Below, piece by piece: positions 1 through 10,878 of a stretch of DNA of 64,000 bases. Made by a program: the position numbers and the translations under genes. The stretch is taken from contig JAMXSV010000005.1 of the NCBI GenBank assembly GCA_027559495.1, positions 744,001 through 808,000 of the forward strand, given 5' to 3'. This DNA is from Aurifilum marmelostoma (Eukaryota; Ascomycota; Sordariomycetes; Diaporthales; Cryphonectriaceae). Below the pieces are notes generated by a model, which was not told the origin of the DNA, searched no databases, and was given only the letters and a program-made list of their open reading frames with translations. Positions within the stretch are counted from its first letter, which is position 1, and every line of letters begins with the position of its first letter.

Positions 1-533
1 GCGTTGGACCTCTTGTCAGAGGTTTTTTTTTTCTTTTTTTTTTTTGTCGAATCAGGCTGCCTCAACTCCTTCTCGGTGGATGTTCCGCACCCATCGCGCG
101 GTGCCTCAGATCGGCATGAGGCAGGGTGGAGAAAGCTCACTTGATCTTTTCGCTGGTTGCTTCCAATTGGCCTTGGTCGGATGAAAGCGAAGACAATTTC
201 AAAACAGTATGCGCTCGTTCTGGAGCCATTCGTTCTGAGCGGCCCTGATTGAATGTGGATACCGTAATTAGTAGACGAGCCGTGTGATGACACGTTCAGC
301 ATCACTCGATCACAATGAAATCACTGAACTGCGGCTGCATGTTTCCCAGGCCTGGTGTCACGCGCTCGGGCAATTTTAGGAGGCCTGTCGTGGTTGAATT
401 GGATCGTCCATAAATATCTGCATGACGCACACTTCAGGCGGCCTCAATGGTCACCTCGGACAGCAAAGCCCAAAGAATATCTAAAGAGTATCTGAACAGC
501 ACCTGAAGCAGAGTAATTCCTAGTCCTAGAAGA
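1..533. other. intergenic, no gene seen
   Basis: No convincing reading frame on either strand. The only notable feature is a T-rich tract at about 25-46. The interval ends at the stop codon of the minus-strand gene that follows. Confidence 0.5.
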
Positions 534-2111
534 CTAGCTATCAACAATTCTGATCCCAAGGATCTTCCCAAGGTTCATGAGTAATTCCCTTGTGGCCATA
601 CGCGACACTCTCCCACCATAGTGCCCCTGATCAACAGCTGGCCCAAGTCCATCCGGAATCTGGAGGGTGCGAATAGTTCCCATTTGCAAACCACCAGCCT
701 TCTCATCCCACTCCATGTACCTGTAATCGCGCGATACGGCTCGTACATCAGCAGCCACGTCGACAATTGGAAAAGGCTTGCCAATTTCATCAGCCGAAAG
801 GTCAGCTGGTGATATCCCAAGTAGGCATGCCACCTCTTTGATGAGCGAACCAAAGGGACAAGCCTTGCTCTCGATGAAAAGCCACAAACGACAAGGGGAC
901 ACGTGCAAAGTAGAGGAACAGTACCGAGGGATAGGTTGTCCATTTAACCAATGGCCCCAAGCCTCTTTTAAACACCCGTTGACTCGTCCGCGTACGTTTG
1001 CCTGAATATTCTCAAGTACCACATGATTATCCTGACAATGACAATTGCCACAAGTATGTGACCCAGTAAGCCTTTGTGTCCTCATTCGATTGAACACATC
1101 AGGATGCTGGATCTGCACAGCTTTGGTCATGGGCATGTTGATGTCTCCATGCTTGGTGCAGGTCACGGCCTTGTTGAAAGTGATGCGAGCCCGAGAACCG
1201 CCCTTGACCAAGCTGTCTCTGATTTTTCGAACCTGAATCAAAGAGCTTAGCGAATGGCCGGGAAAGATGACCGGAAGTCCAGAGAAACAGAAATCGTGTT
1301 CCTTTCTCGCCGCAAGTTGTTCGTACAAGACCAGGGCGATGCGTCTGAAAGGGTAAGACCTGAACACCCAGCACTCTGCCCAGGTATCCGAATTGCACAC
1401 CTTGACGTGCTTAGGCAGGAAGTATAGGGTGTCCAAGACTATGACGGGATCGATCATGGGTTGGGGCAAAGATGGAGTACTACTCGGGCGGGGACGATCG
1501 AGGGCGAGACGCCCACGAGGGGACTCTCTGCGTCGTGAGCCATGCTCGTTGGGACGGGCTGGGATGCGAGGCCCATGCCTGGCATCTGGATCATCGTCGC
1601 CGAGGTACTCGTTGATAACTTGGCGTGGTAGAGGCCACGAGGAGAAAGAGTAGGGGCAGCATCTTAGAAGAGTTAGCCAATCAGTGGGAGCAATGTTTCA
1701 CCGACAGACTGACCGTGATTGAATCTTCAGCCTACAATAGACATGCATGGGTAGACGTTTCCAGAGCGTAATGAAGAGGCAATCGTATCGAGTCGAATCG
1801 CCGGAGAGGACAGGGCCACGAGTGGTTGAATCTTCGGCTGTGGGCAGGATTTGTGACGAAGGAATCGGCAAACTGATGCTGCTCTTGATGTAGAAGCGTC
1901 CGCCTTGGACCAAGGTAGGATCTGTCGAAAGGAAGACGGCGAGGGCGTTGGTAGACGCACACTGCACGCACGAGAAAAGGAGTCAACAACTTTTCTTGTT
2001 CCCGGGGGTTCCTAGGGCGCTCGTGGCTTCCTCTCTGTCGATTCTGTAAGTGGCGACGCGTGGAAGGAAGTATTGAGGGTCGAGCCAATGGACTGTTTTT
2101 GTTGGGGCCAT
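534..2111 (-). CDS. unrecognised protein, proposed three-exon gene (476 aa)
   Basis: I do not recognise the family. The proposed model joins 2058..2111, 1714..1961 and 534..1662 on the minus strand, giving 476 residues. The large last exon is open for 376 codons. The 51-nt second intron (donor gtcagt, branch-like ggctaac, acceptor taag) joins two open frames in phase. The first intron (96 nt, weak donor gtcgcc) is needed because the unspliced frame has a TGA at about 1983-1985. The start MAPTKTVHWLDP is plausible. Visible features are a basic, Arg/Pro-rich stretch (about residues 125-155) and a Cys/His-rich patch (CTKHGD, then CGNCHC) that might bind metal. There is no signal peptide and no membrane segment. 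If the first intron is wrong, the gene is either shorter, starting at the Met in PQPMIDP, or carries a stop. Confidence 0.42.
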
Positions 2112-3283
2112 CGCTAGGCAGGAAGGACTGAAAATGATGCAATCCTTTTTGTATAATGGAAGGAACGCCTTGTGCCTTCCTTGAGTAGTGAACATCAACA
2201 GAAGGCACATCAGACTCGAAGGGGAAAAAATAGGAAGGCACGCCTAAGCAGCCCCCAACAATTATTTCTTGTCCACGCCGTTCCACTCAACCCTCTGAAT
2301 CGTTCCAACTTGCCCACCCCGTCACCCTCATCTCCTTGGATCAACCACCCCATTCCCCTCAACCCCTTGGATCATCTACCCCGTTCCCCTCATCCCTCTG
2401 AATCTTTCCAAGTTAGCCACCTCGTCACTGCATTCTCTGGAGTCATCCGCCCAGTCACCTTGTCCCATGTCGCAGCCTGCAACCCCTAGTATCGCCACAA
2501 CGTCGCGACTGTCAAGATGGGCTGCCTGTTGTCACGCCCTGTACGAGGTCAGGCTATACTGTTCACACTCATGCGTGTTGCCGTTTCACGTTTGGTCCTT
2601 GTCGCAAGGTGATGCTGACAATGTTAAAGGACGAGTCACATACAGATGAAAGGGCACGCAGACTACCGTCCCAATCTGCAATGCGTCAGCTAATCTAGAG
2701 GCCCAAGATATACGATATACGCCAGGGGAGCGGCCTTACGCAAACAGATATTGTGGCTGTTGCAGCTCTTGCCAACCAGGGCGTTTCCAGCCTCAGAAAC
2801 CAGTTCCACAGCTGTGTCGACGTCTCATGTCTACGAGATCCGGCCCGACCCAGGTGTGTTGCCAAGTGGCGACGCGGCCCATCTCAGGCCCTCGTGGTTG
2901 GGTTCCAGATGGACGCTGGCTTGAACATATTCGCAAAGAACGAGGGTAGGGCTGGTCGCGACGCCGCGAGACATAGTAAGGCCGGCAACGTTGATCGTGA
3001 TGACAACAATGCATCTGCGACAGCAGTCTCTGCGCAGCTTCAGGGACAGCTACAATCTGGTATCGAAAAAAAAGAGGCGACCACGGAGTTGAGCGATGAG
3101 TAGAAGGAATGAAGACCAGCATGCCAAGGTGAGCAAAATTGATGATATATACTGATTACCATCTCCTACCCCCATCCCCTTTACCCAGTGCCGACCAGAA
3201 CAGCCCCGTCCCTGCATATGTTCTCCACCGTCTTCCCATCTCCAACGTCAACGCCTCATTGAACCTCCCAACTATAGAATAGC
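2112..3283. other. intergenic with low-complexity C/T-rich stretch
   Basis: No gene is supported. A plus-strand frame at 2753-3103 (116 codons) ends in a Gln/Glu-rich tail, but it has no splice partners, no recognisable domain, and an equally long frame opposite. The region contains the imperfect repeat listed separately. Confidence 0.4.
2283..2450. repeat. imperfect minisatellite-like repeat
   Basis: Successive degenerate copies of a unit of about 30-45 bp built around CTCAACCC, TTGGATC or CTGAATC, and CCACCCCGT. Copies start near 2285, 2328, 2357 and 2391. The purine-poor strand is the plus strand. Confidence 0.4.
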
Positions 3284-4348
3284 TTACTCATAAGTACAGG
3301 TGACCTCGGTAGAAGAAGCAGAGCAGTCGGTGAGCACTTGACCATTCTGCTCAATGTCTATAATTGTCGCTTCAGCAGGTGTTACGGTCGTCCCACTTGA
3401 AACAGCACTTGCGGAGGTGAACGTGACAGTGCCGAAGTCGGCGAAGGGAACCAGCTCGCAGGTCGTGCCGCACTCCTCGAAGTCCTCGACGATCCACTCA
3501 GCATTGTACCTAGTGTGGTTAGTATTGGAGCAGTCACAAGGTGGTATATCTTTGTTTTGGGGGGAGAAAGAGGGCGGGGGAAAGGGGGCAGGGGGCGTAA
3601 TTACTCGCAGAGAGAACCATCAGTCACATCAGTGAAAGTTTCAGTGACCGTGGTCCCAGTAGTCAAGTTGTCGATGACAGCCGTTCCCGAAGTCTTGCTC
3701 GTCGCCGTGACGGTCATTTTGACGGAGTCACCAGCCGAGATGGTGATACCGGAGAAGTCATCTAGAGAGAAAGGCGTGTGAGACATTGCTAGGAATAAAC
3801 CCTGGGGGGAGCAGGTACGCATGGACTTACAGGAGTAGTCAGGATACCACTCATACCAGGCGTCGTAGCTGACCGAGCTGCCCTCGACGTACCAGTCAAT
3901 GCCGGTCTGGAGGATGGCCGTGTCGCATGTGTCGCCATCGATCCCGACCCACTAGAACAGGTGCGATATCTGTTAGCAGACTGACATTGACGTATAGAAT
4001 ATTGAAAAGGTACGTAAGCGAAAGATGTTCATCACATACAGCGGCACCAGCCTCCTCAGTCCGGCTGCTGGAGCTTGGAATAGTCGGGACGACGATGGTT
4101 CCGGTGACAGTCGTGTACCCTGTTCCCACGAGGACAGCCCCGGCCCAGTTAGAGCTATATTCCACGAAGGAGTTGTTGGTCTCAACGCCCTCATAGTCAG
4201 ACTTGATCATGGGCCTGGACTGGTGGGTGGACACGCTCCGTCTCTGTTGCTGCCGAGCGATGCGGCTCTCCCGGCGCTTCTGGGTCCATTTGGCTCCGAG
4301 GGCAGCCTCGGCGCAGAGGATGACACTGACGGCGGCGGAGAACTTCAT
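3284..4348 (-). CDS. secreted G1 (eqolisin) glutamic peptidase
   Basis: An acid endopeptidase of MEROPS family G1 (aspergillopepsin II / scytalidoglutamic peptidase type), secreted to digest external protein at low pH. The model joins 4040..4348, 3831..3951, 3605..3761 and 3284..3509 on the minus strand, giving 270 residues. All three introns have GT-AG ends, and the reading frame stays in phase. Residues 1-18 form a signal peptide (MKFSAAVSVILCAEAALG). A basic propeptide-like stretch follows (KRRESRIARQQQRR). The mature domain starts near NWAGAVL, and family motifs follow in order: WVGIDGD, LQTG with catalytic Gln118, YEWYPDYS, and NAEWIVEDF with catalytic Glu200. The 82-residue Gln-Glu spacing matches the family. 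The domain looks complete and both catalytic residues are present. A TATA-like element lies about 195 bp upstream. Confidence 0.93.
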
Positions 4349-4542
4349 ATTGAATGATGATAGAAAGGGTTCTGGGGAGCTGGTGTTGGGCCTTGGGGGG
4401 GCGGGGAGCTGGGTGTAGAGAAGACAAGGAGGAGACAGAGAAGATGTCTGGGCCGAGAAGACTGGAGTGGATCTTGGGGCTGAGGAGAAAAAGAAGGAGG
4501 AGGAGAGGAAGAAGCAATCGAGGAACTATGGAGCTGTCTGCC

Positions 4543-4550
4543 TTTTTATA
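4543..4550 (-). promoter_or_regulatory. TATA-like element of the G1 peptidase gene
   Basis: TATAAAAA on the minus strand, about 195 bp upstream of the peptidase ATG. A long purine-rich plus-strand tract (CT-rich on the transcribed sense strand) lies between it and the start codon, as is common around fungal transcription starts. Confidence 0.45.
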
Positions 4551-5273
4551 TTGTTTATCGCGACCTAGCTGAGGCCCTTCGTCAGGGCCCTCTGGTACAT
4601 CTCATGGCCTTTCCCCCTCGCGTCTTGATTGATCCCAGTATGGACTCGACGACTTTTACACGCAGGTCGAGGCCGGCAGCCCACACCAACATGCCTGGTG
4701 GAGATCCGGGCTGGACCGCAGCCAGCACAGGCACACTGCCCATCGAACGTGACGCGGTGATCGAATTCGATTCCGGCAAGGATTTCCCCCCATTGTGTGT
4801 AGTGGTGCGGTGGGTGAGGGCGCAATGGAGGTTACGAGACCGCGACTATTGGGCGCAGAATCCCTGAAATGCCATCACTGCTATGCAGCACGTTCTTTGA
4901 CCTTCCAAATCGACAGAAGATCTCCGCCCAGGTGCAACCTGTGGAGCAAGGGACGTCTATAACCTTATCGCCGCCAGCAGAACAAGAAGGGAAGGGAAGT
5001 GGGCGGGTGGGCGGCTTGGATGATTGCAGTCTGCAGATGCCATAGTCCCCACCACTGGAACCAGGCGTATGTAGTACATAGTAAAGCTGGAAGAGAGAGA
5101 GGGTGGGCACACGACCCTGAATGCTACCGCACAAGTGAGCAACTCCAGTTGCAAGTGAAGGGGTGGGAGGAAGAGGGGGGGCCGGACTCGGTTCGGAAGA
5201 GGCGCGATACGATAGGCTGCACGCTCTCGACGTACAGTAGCGGCTTGTTCTAACAGACCTGGGCTGACTGGAA
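4551..5273. other. intergenic, no gene seen
   Basis: Several overlapping frames of 80-180 codons occur on both strands. None shows a domain, a signal peptide or consistent splice signals, so I treat the interval as spacer between divergently placed features. Confidence 0.4.
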
Positions 5274-5579
5274 TCACCAGCGCTCAGTCGCCCCCATTCC
5301 TCCTGTTCCCCCCTCACTGTCCTCGCTAGTGGTTGTGAGACCTGTAGTGGTTGATACATTCTGGAAAGCATCCCTCCGTCTTGGCCGTGCCTCTATCTCT
5401 CTGACGTCGTGGTTGTCGTCAGTGAGGGTAACATCGAGCGATAGGGACGCGTAAGGCTGGAAGAGGTAGCAGGCCATACTATCAACTATTTCCATCTTAT
5501 ACCACAGCAACAACGTCGTATGGGTACGAGTACTTACCGAGGACAGCAAAAGGCCCTCGTAATCCCGAGCCATGGCCAT
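5274..5579 (-). CDS. possible small two-exon gene (74 aa), doubtful
   Basis: A canonical donor (gtaagt after MAMARDYEGLLLSS) and a pyrimidine-rich acceptor (ctcttccag) join 5538..5579 to 5274..5456 in phase, giving 74 residues. The second exon is acidic and Ser/Thr/Gly-rich. No domain is recognised. The clean splice pair is the only argument for it. It could be chance, or a terminal piece of a longer transcript. Confidence 0.27.
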   Translation of the reverse strand: MAMARDYEGLLLSSVSTRTHTTLLLWYKMEIVDSMACYLFQPYASLSLDVTLTDDNHDVREIEARPRRRDAFQNVSTTTGLTTTSEDSEGGTGGMGATERW

Positions 5580-8500
5580 GAGCGCCTGAGTACAACGATG
5601 AGGCTTGTCTGTTGTAATCCTGCGCAGCTCAGCTACCTCTAGCGTACCGAATCATGCGGTACCTAGGTACTCTGATAACGCTCGTTCTCTCTGCTGGGTT
5701 GTTCTTGCATTTACGACAATGGCAGGGGTTGCCGCTGTGATCTTGATGGCATGACTGCCGGTGGCGCAATAGAGGAAAAGAGGGGAGGGGGCCTGACATC
5801 GAGCCGCCCCGGGTGGGTCTTCTGGTTCCTCTCTCTTTTGTGCTTATCAGCGCCCACCATGTTTGGACAAAATACCATTGCAGATATTAGATCCGATCCC
5901 TGTCAATGTCGTGATATGGATGGAGAAAGCATCCGTCCTCGGCAGGGTCTGGCAAGCCTGGCTTGGTCGTGTGAGTTGGCGAAAAAACCACACACCCACC
6001 CACCTACAGGCCAACATCAATGTGCCGTGGCTGCCGTGATACACACCATGGAGCGTTTATTGCCAACTAATTTTTATCCCACTTGTCCTGGCATAGTATC
6101 CGGCCCGACGGGGGATGAGGAGATGACGGGGTCAACAAGGCCTAAGATTTGTAGAAGGGTCGGTCCCATTGGAGGAATAATGAGGCAAGGTTGATGATAG
6201 AGAAAAGAATAGCAAAGAAAAAAACAAGGAGGTTGCAGATGCTACCTCATGAGTAACGTTCCTTGACTTGATCAAAGATGCCCGCTTCCTTGTTCCTTAT
6301 TGCTGCTGCTGCTGCTGCTGCTGTGATTATCTGTTGTCGTCCTTTCGCGTTGGCCCAAATAGATACTTACTTGGCCCTAGTCATTCTCTAATTAGTGTCC
6401 GTTGACTGCCGGCATGCGCTGAAGTCTTGGAAGCTTGGATGTCAGCACAAGACTCGGCATCCAGTTCTTGGCTGCTGGGCAAGCTCGAACGTCGTGTGGG
6501 GTGACGTAGGGTTGGTGATGGGGCCAGCGTCGGAACAACAGCGAGTACTACATAAATCAAGTCACTAATTCGTCAAATGTTCAGGTGACAGACAGGCTGG
6601 CCTTCGACAAGCCTCATATGCACCAGTCGCAAGTGATTCAAATCATTGATTGCAATCAAGCTAATTAGACAGATATCGGAACAAGATCTTGCTCCCGGTT
6701 TTACTAGGCATGACGGATAGTGGGAGGGGTCTGACGAGGGAGGGGAACGAGAAGAAATTGGGGTTGTAAAGATACCTACGAACTACTACTGATTGGACTG
6801 GGGCTGAGCATTGACTTGTCATTGAAGGAAATTAACCCTCTTGTATGGGTGCCAGTGGTGGTGGTTCACTCCCTAGCTGGCGCGGGGGTCCCGGTCAATG
6901 GATTAGGTCACGGAATGTTCTCTGCAGGCGCCACAAGGTTAGTTTTCTGGACAGCTGGACTAGAGATGCAGCAGGGGCCAGAGGTTGGCTGACGGGGACC
7001 ACAAGCAGGTCATTATCAGGCTGAATTGTCATTGGAGAGCAAGGTCTTAGATATCTAATTAATTCATGTCGCGTGATTTCTCCTTAACTGCCCCATCTGC
7101 CCTCTGTGTGACAAAAATCGTGCCAAGCGCTCTTGTGGCTTTCCCTTCCCCTCTGCATCGCTGCCTGCCATCCGTCGCTTGTGCTCAAGGCTTGCCGATC
7201 ATACTCTGTGAGAGGACATCTCCGCGGGTCATCTTGCTCCTCCAGCGACATGGGGTGAAATGCCCGGTCCGTAGGATGTCAGTCTCGCCCCATACTTACA
7301 CAACAGCCTTGGCACTTCTTTCCGCCTTCCTGGAACAGATGGATACGCTTGGGCAGATGACACACAATTGGCCCGCTGAGGTTCTACGGGAAGACTATTT
7401 GGTACATATTCGAGCTCGAATAATGGAGGCTTGGGGAATTATGCCACTTCCGATGCCCTCGTGGTAGCGCCACAAATTCGCAACACGAACAGTCACCTGC
7501 CTTTCTGTTGCATTCATATGTCTCAGAGAGCCCCTTTGCTTGTTCGGCAAGTCGAAATAGAAAGCGCATCAGGCTCGGCCATACAATTGCTGTACGGAAA
7601 GCTTGGTCATGGTACTCTGTTGATCATTCTAGTCACTTTCGTGTCTCGTTGCTCCTGGCATCTCATCCGTCGCCTAGTAGGTAATTGCCTAGGCAGAATT
7701 TTGGTGTAGGCAATGGATTAGTCCGTGAAAGTGTGCGCTTGCTCCTTATTCCAGTTCCTTCTTCTTTCTTACCGACAAGTCCGTTCCGAAGCCCACTCAA
7801 TGAGTTTGAGGTGTCGAGTGCAGAATCTGGTTCATTGGGCCGACTCAAACGCTAATTCATAGCACTGTGTCATTTTACATCTCCGATTTGACACTACTCG
7901 TGGCCTACAATGAAAGTACTGGGCGTCATTTCACTCCCAAGTGGGCTCGTTGTCGCCTGGCTCGTAGGGATGATGACGAAGTTCAAGGTGTTTTCCGAGG
8001 AACCAAACCCTTCAACTTGAAATCATGACTAGTGAAAGTGTTGTAGAGACAAGGCTCATTCAATTACAACGTCCTTTCATCAAACATTCGTCAGTTTGAC
8101 TACTAAATATGCGATGTTAGCGCCTATAGAGAATGATGAATTATGTACTGACAATGACAACATCTACAGATAACAAGGGCTCCCCTTCAAATTCGCCTAG
8201 AGAAACGTCTGTAGCCATCTGTGATTCAAGATAAATCTTGACAACCTGAAATTCAGGCAACCTGGGATGCAAACATATGCTTGAGTAAATCTCTCGGGAT
8301 TCTGCTAATCCATGTAGACGGCCTGCAATCCAAGGACTCATGCCACGAGAATATATAACAGAGTAGGTAATTGATTTCATTGTACAACTTTCGTGGCGTA
8401 ACACATGGAGCGACATTAGGAATAATTAAGAGTATTCATGACTTTGTGAGCATCGAAATGCTTTCTGCTTCCAAGATGCGATAGATGCATATCCTTTATG

Positions 8501-8660
8501 CCTCTTGTGGAGAGCATTATGTATTTAACAGATACATCAGCGACGTGCATCCCTGTCTCATCAAAAGGCTTATCTGTAAATAAACAACAACATCATACTC
8601 TTCTTCGCTGCCGGTCATTCTACCTCTCGATTTTCATCGGCAAGTCGATTCAAGAGAACA
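5580..8660. other. 3.1-kb gene-poor interval
   Basis: No gene is supported. Frames at 5751-6194 (+), 7066-7467 (+) and 8141-8416 (-) lack recognisable domains and have competing frames opposite. Inverted or dispersed repeats were not obvious by eye. A trinucleotide run at 6301 is listed separately. The last roughly 200 bp is the presumed promoter and leader of sfh5. Confidence 0.4.
6301..6323. repeat. (TGC)n microsatellite
   Basis: Seven perfect TGC units plus two bases, in non-coding DNA. It is a candidate polymorphic marker. Confidence 0.9.
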
Positions 8661-9979
8661 ATGGCTGATATCAAGACCTCCGAGGCCCAGTCCACCGCGG
8701 CTGACCACCCCGCCGTGGAAGGCCAGCAAGCCGCCGAAGGGTCGTCGCTGCCATCTGAGACGATCACGGATCAGGCCACCACCGCGTCTCATCCGCCGGC
8801 TGACTCTGCGACCGCCACGAACTCCGAAGCTAGTCCCAGCGCACCGGCCGAGGAATCCTTGCCAATAGACCCCAACACTAAGTCTCAGAACGAGAAGTCT
8901 GTGGCCGAGGGGACACAGAAGGCGGCATCCGAGCCGGCCGCGCCGACCGATGCTGCAGCTGCGGCCTCGGAAGAGAAGGTGACGCACAAAACGGCTCTTG
9001 ACCAGTTCGATGCCAGGCTTCCCGAAATATTGAAGGAGATCGGGCACGATGAGATGTGGGGTGTCAAGCTCGTCTCGCCCGCCTCATCTCACGTACCCAC
9101 CGGCATTGTCCTCCAGAAATTCCTCAACGCCAACGATGGAGACCTCACCAAGGCCATCGACCAGTTCCAGGGTGCTTTGAGGTTCCGCAAGGAGAAGAAA
9201 CCTCTCGAGCTGCTCACCAAGACTTTCAGCGCGAACAAGTTTGCAGACCTCGGTGCTGTCACCGTATATCCCGTCAAAAACAGCTCCGTTCCCGAAGTAT
9301 TCACGTGGAATCTTTATGGCAACGTCAAGGGAAAGATGGACGAGGTCTTTGTTCCGCTCGAAGAGTGCGTAAAGGGGGGGCTTATTTCTGATCTTCTGCG
9401 GCGCTGACACGAGGCAGGTTCATGGAATACCGCATCGCCCTGCAGGAGCTGGGCATCCAACAACTTCGTCTCTCCTCGGCTACCCAGCCTATTACTGCTG
9501 AAGACGACCCATACAAGATTATTCAGGTGCATGACTACAAGAGCATCTCCTTTCTGCGCCAGAATCCCAACGTGAAAGCGGCCAGTACCGAGGTCATCAA
9601 GCAGTTCGCACTGGCCTACCCCGAGCTCCTCAAGGTGTGAAAGCATCCCGCGCACACACAATTCACCGCCCCTCTATAACTTCTGCATGATGATCGCAGA
9701 CGCGCTGACCGCTACTCATTGGACACACCACAGGAGAAATTCTTCGTCAACGTCCCTGCTATCATGGGCTGGATGTATGCCGTGATCAAGGTCTTTATCG
9801 CCGAGAAGACAGCGAAGAAATTTCACCCAATGGCCAACGGAGCGAACCTTGCGGCCGAGTTCAAGACTGGTGCACTGGACGAGAAGGCCCTGCCGAAGGA
9901 GTATGGTGGTGAGGGAGGCTCTGGTGATGGGAAATTGAAGGACATTCCCGGTCTGGTCGACGAGCTCAAGTTCGAGTGA
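8661..9979 (+). CDS. sfh5: Sfh5-like phosphatidylinositol transfer protein (CRAL-TRIO)
   Basis: A member of the Sec14-homologue Sfh5 family. Family members bind lipid (yeast Sfh5 binds haem) and act at the ER and plasma-membrane side of phosphoinositide metabolism. The model joins 8661..9364, 9418..9634 and 9734..9979, giving 388 residues, with GT-AG introns of 53 and 99 nt in phase. Residues 1-105 are low-complexity and rich in Ala, Ser, Thr and Glu. The CRAL-TRIO-N helix region follows (FDARLPEILKEIGHDEMWGV, then LQKFLNANDGDLTKAIDQ). The lipid-binding lobe follows (FTWNLYGNVKGKMDEVF, IIQVHDYKSISFLRQNP, YPELLKEKFFVNVPAIMGWM). The C-terminus (PKEYGGEG) is intact. The gene lies divergently from nothing close and about 0.9 kb upstream of rtc1. 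Identification rests on remembered family motifs. The general Sec14-like assignment is more certain than the exact paralogue. Confidence 0.9.
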
Positions 9980-10878
9980 TCTCTCCATGCCTGGCAAGGC
10001 TTGTACTGCATTTGTGTGACGTTAGTTCCTATTACTTGGATCAAGTTTATATCTAGACTGTAGCCTTCGACTCCTCTCTGCTCAATCTTAATTGTCTTAA
10101 TCGTCGTGGGTCTGTCTGCTGCACAGATTTGCCAACATGTATGCGCAAAGCCCACCACAGATGTTAGCGAACCTGCTGGACTGAACGACTGCCACCAGGA
10201 CATGTTCTGAGCTGGATTGGTCACGAGCTGATTCAGAAGCATGCTATCTTGAATTCTTGGCGCAATAGTGGTTGGCCAAAAGATAGAAGAGATATTGTTC
10301 ATCATGTCGAGTTCTTGTGTGTGTTTTCAGGTGTTGCACAAGAAGTTGCGCATACAGGTTTTTAGCGTCCCAATGCGGCGCCGGCCTACTGTGAGGTTAG
10401 CGCTTGATCGCTATGGTAACCCCACGTCCAGGGCCCCTTACCTCTGTTGGCACGGCAGTGAGGGGGCAGGATTCGGGGTCAGAACTCCTGCCAAAGTGCT
10501 ACGCGGGGGTATCCTAGTGCCCTGTAGATGCACCACCTGATGTCACCTGTGTAGCTAAGTTGAGGTGGACCAAAAAAAAAGGGCCCGACCCCGGGATAAG
10601 AGCACCACTCCTCCATCAAAGATAACCTCAATATGACGTTCGTCGCCTTTTCTGTTACTGTTTGACACATCACCTCCTCGTATCCAGCCCCCTCGCTATG
10701 CGATAACGTTGAACTGCCAATTCCTGGCCATGGCCTGCCTGCTTCTGGTCTTCCGGCAGCCGTCAGACAAATCCAGAACTCCGCCGAGAGCCTCACAGAG
10801 CAGAGGAGATATCTAGCATCGAGGGGCGAGGGTCGAGGCTCGCCATAGGGGCGAGGCGACATCAAAGTCCAAGTCGTC
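9980..10878. other. intergenic between sfh5 and rtc1
   Basis: It holds the presumed sfh5 3' region and the rtc1 promoter. There is an A9 run followed by GGGCCC near 10572. No reading frame is convincing. Confidence 0.45.

Noticed and set aside
1732..2286. 184-codon minus-strand frame
   Set aside because: It is in a different frame from the exons that join properly in the three-exon gene. Its composition (Arg/Pro/His-rich) is typical of a shadow frame.
4832..5371. 179-codon minus-strand frame
   Set aside because: Low-complexity content with several overlapping frames of similar length on both strands, and no splice or domain support.
5751..6194. 147-codon plus-strand frame with a hydrophobic stretch
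   Set aside because: No signal peptide at the start, no domain, and the opposite strand is equally open.
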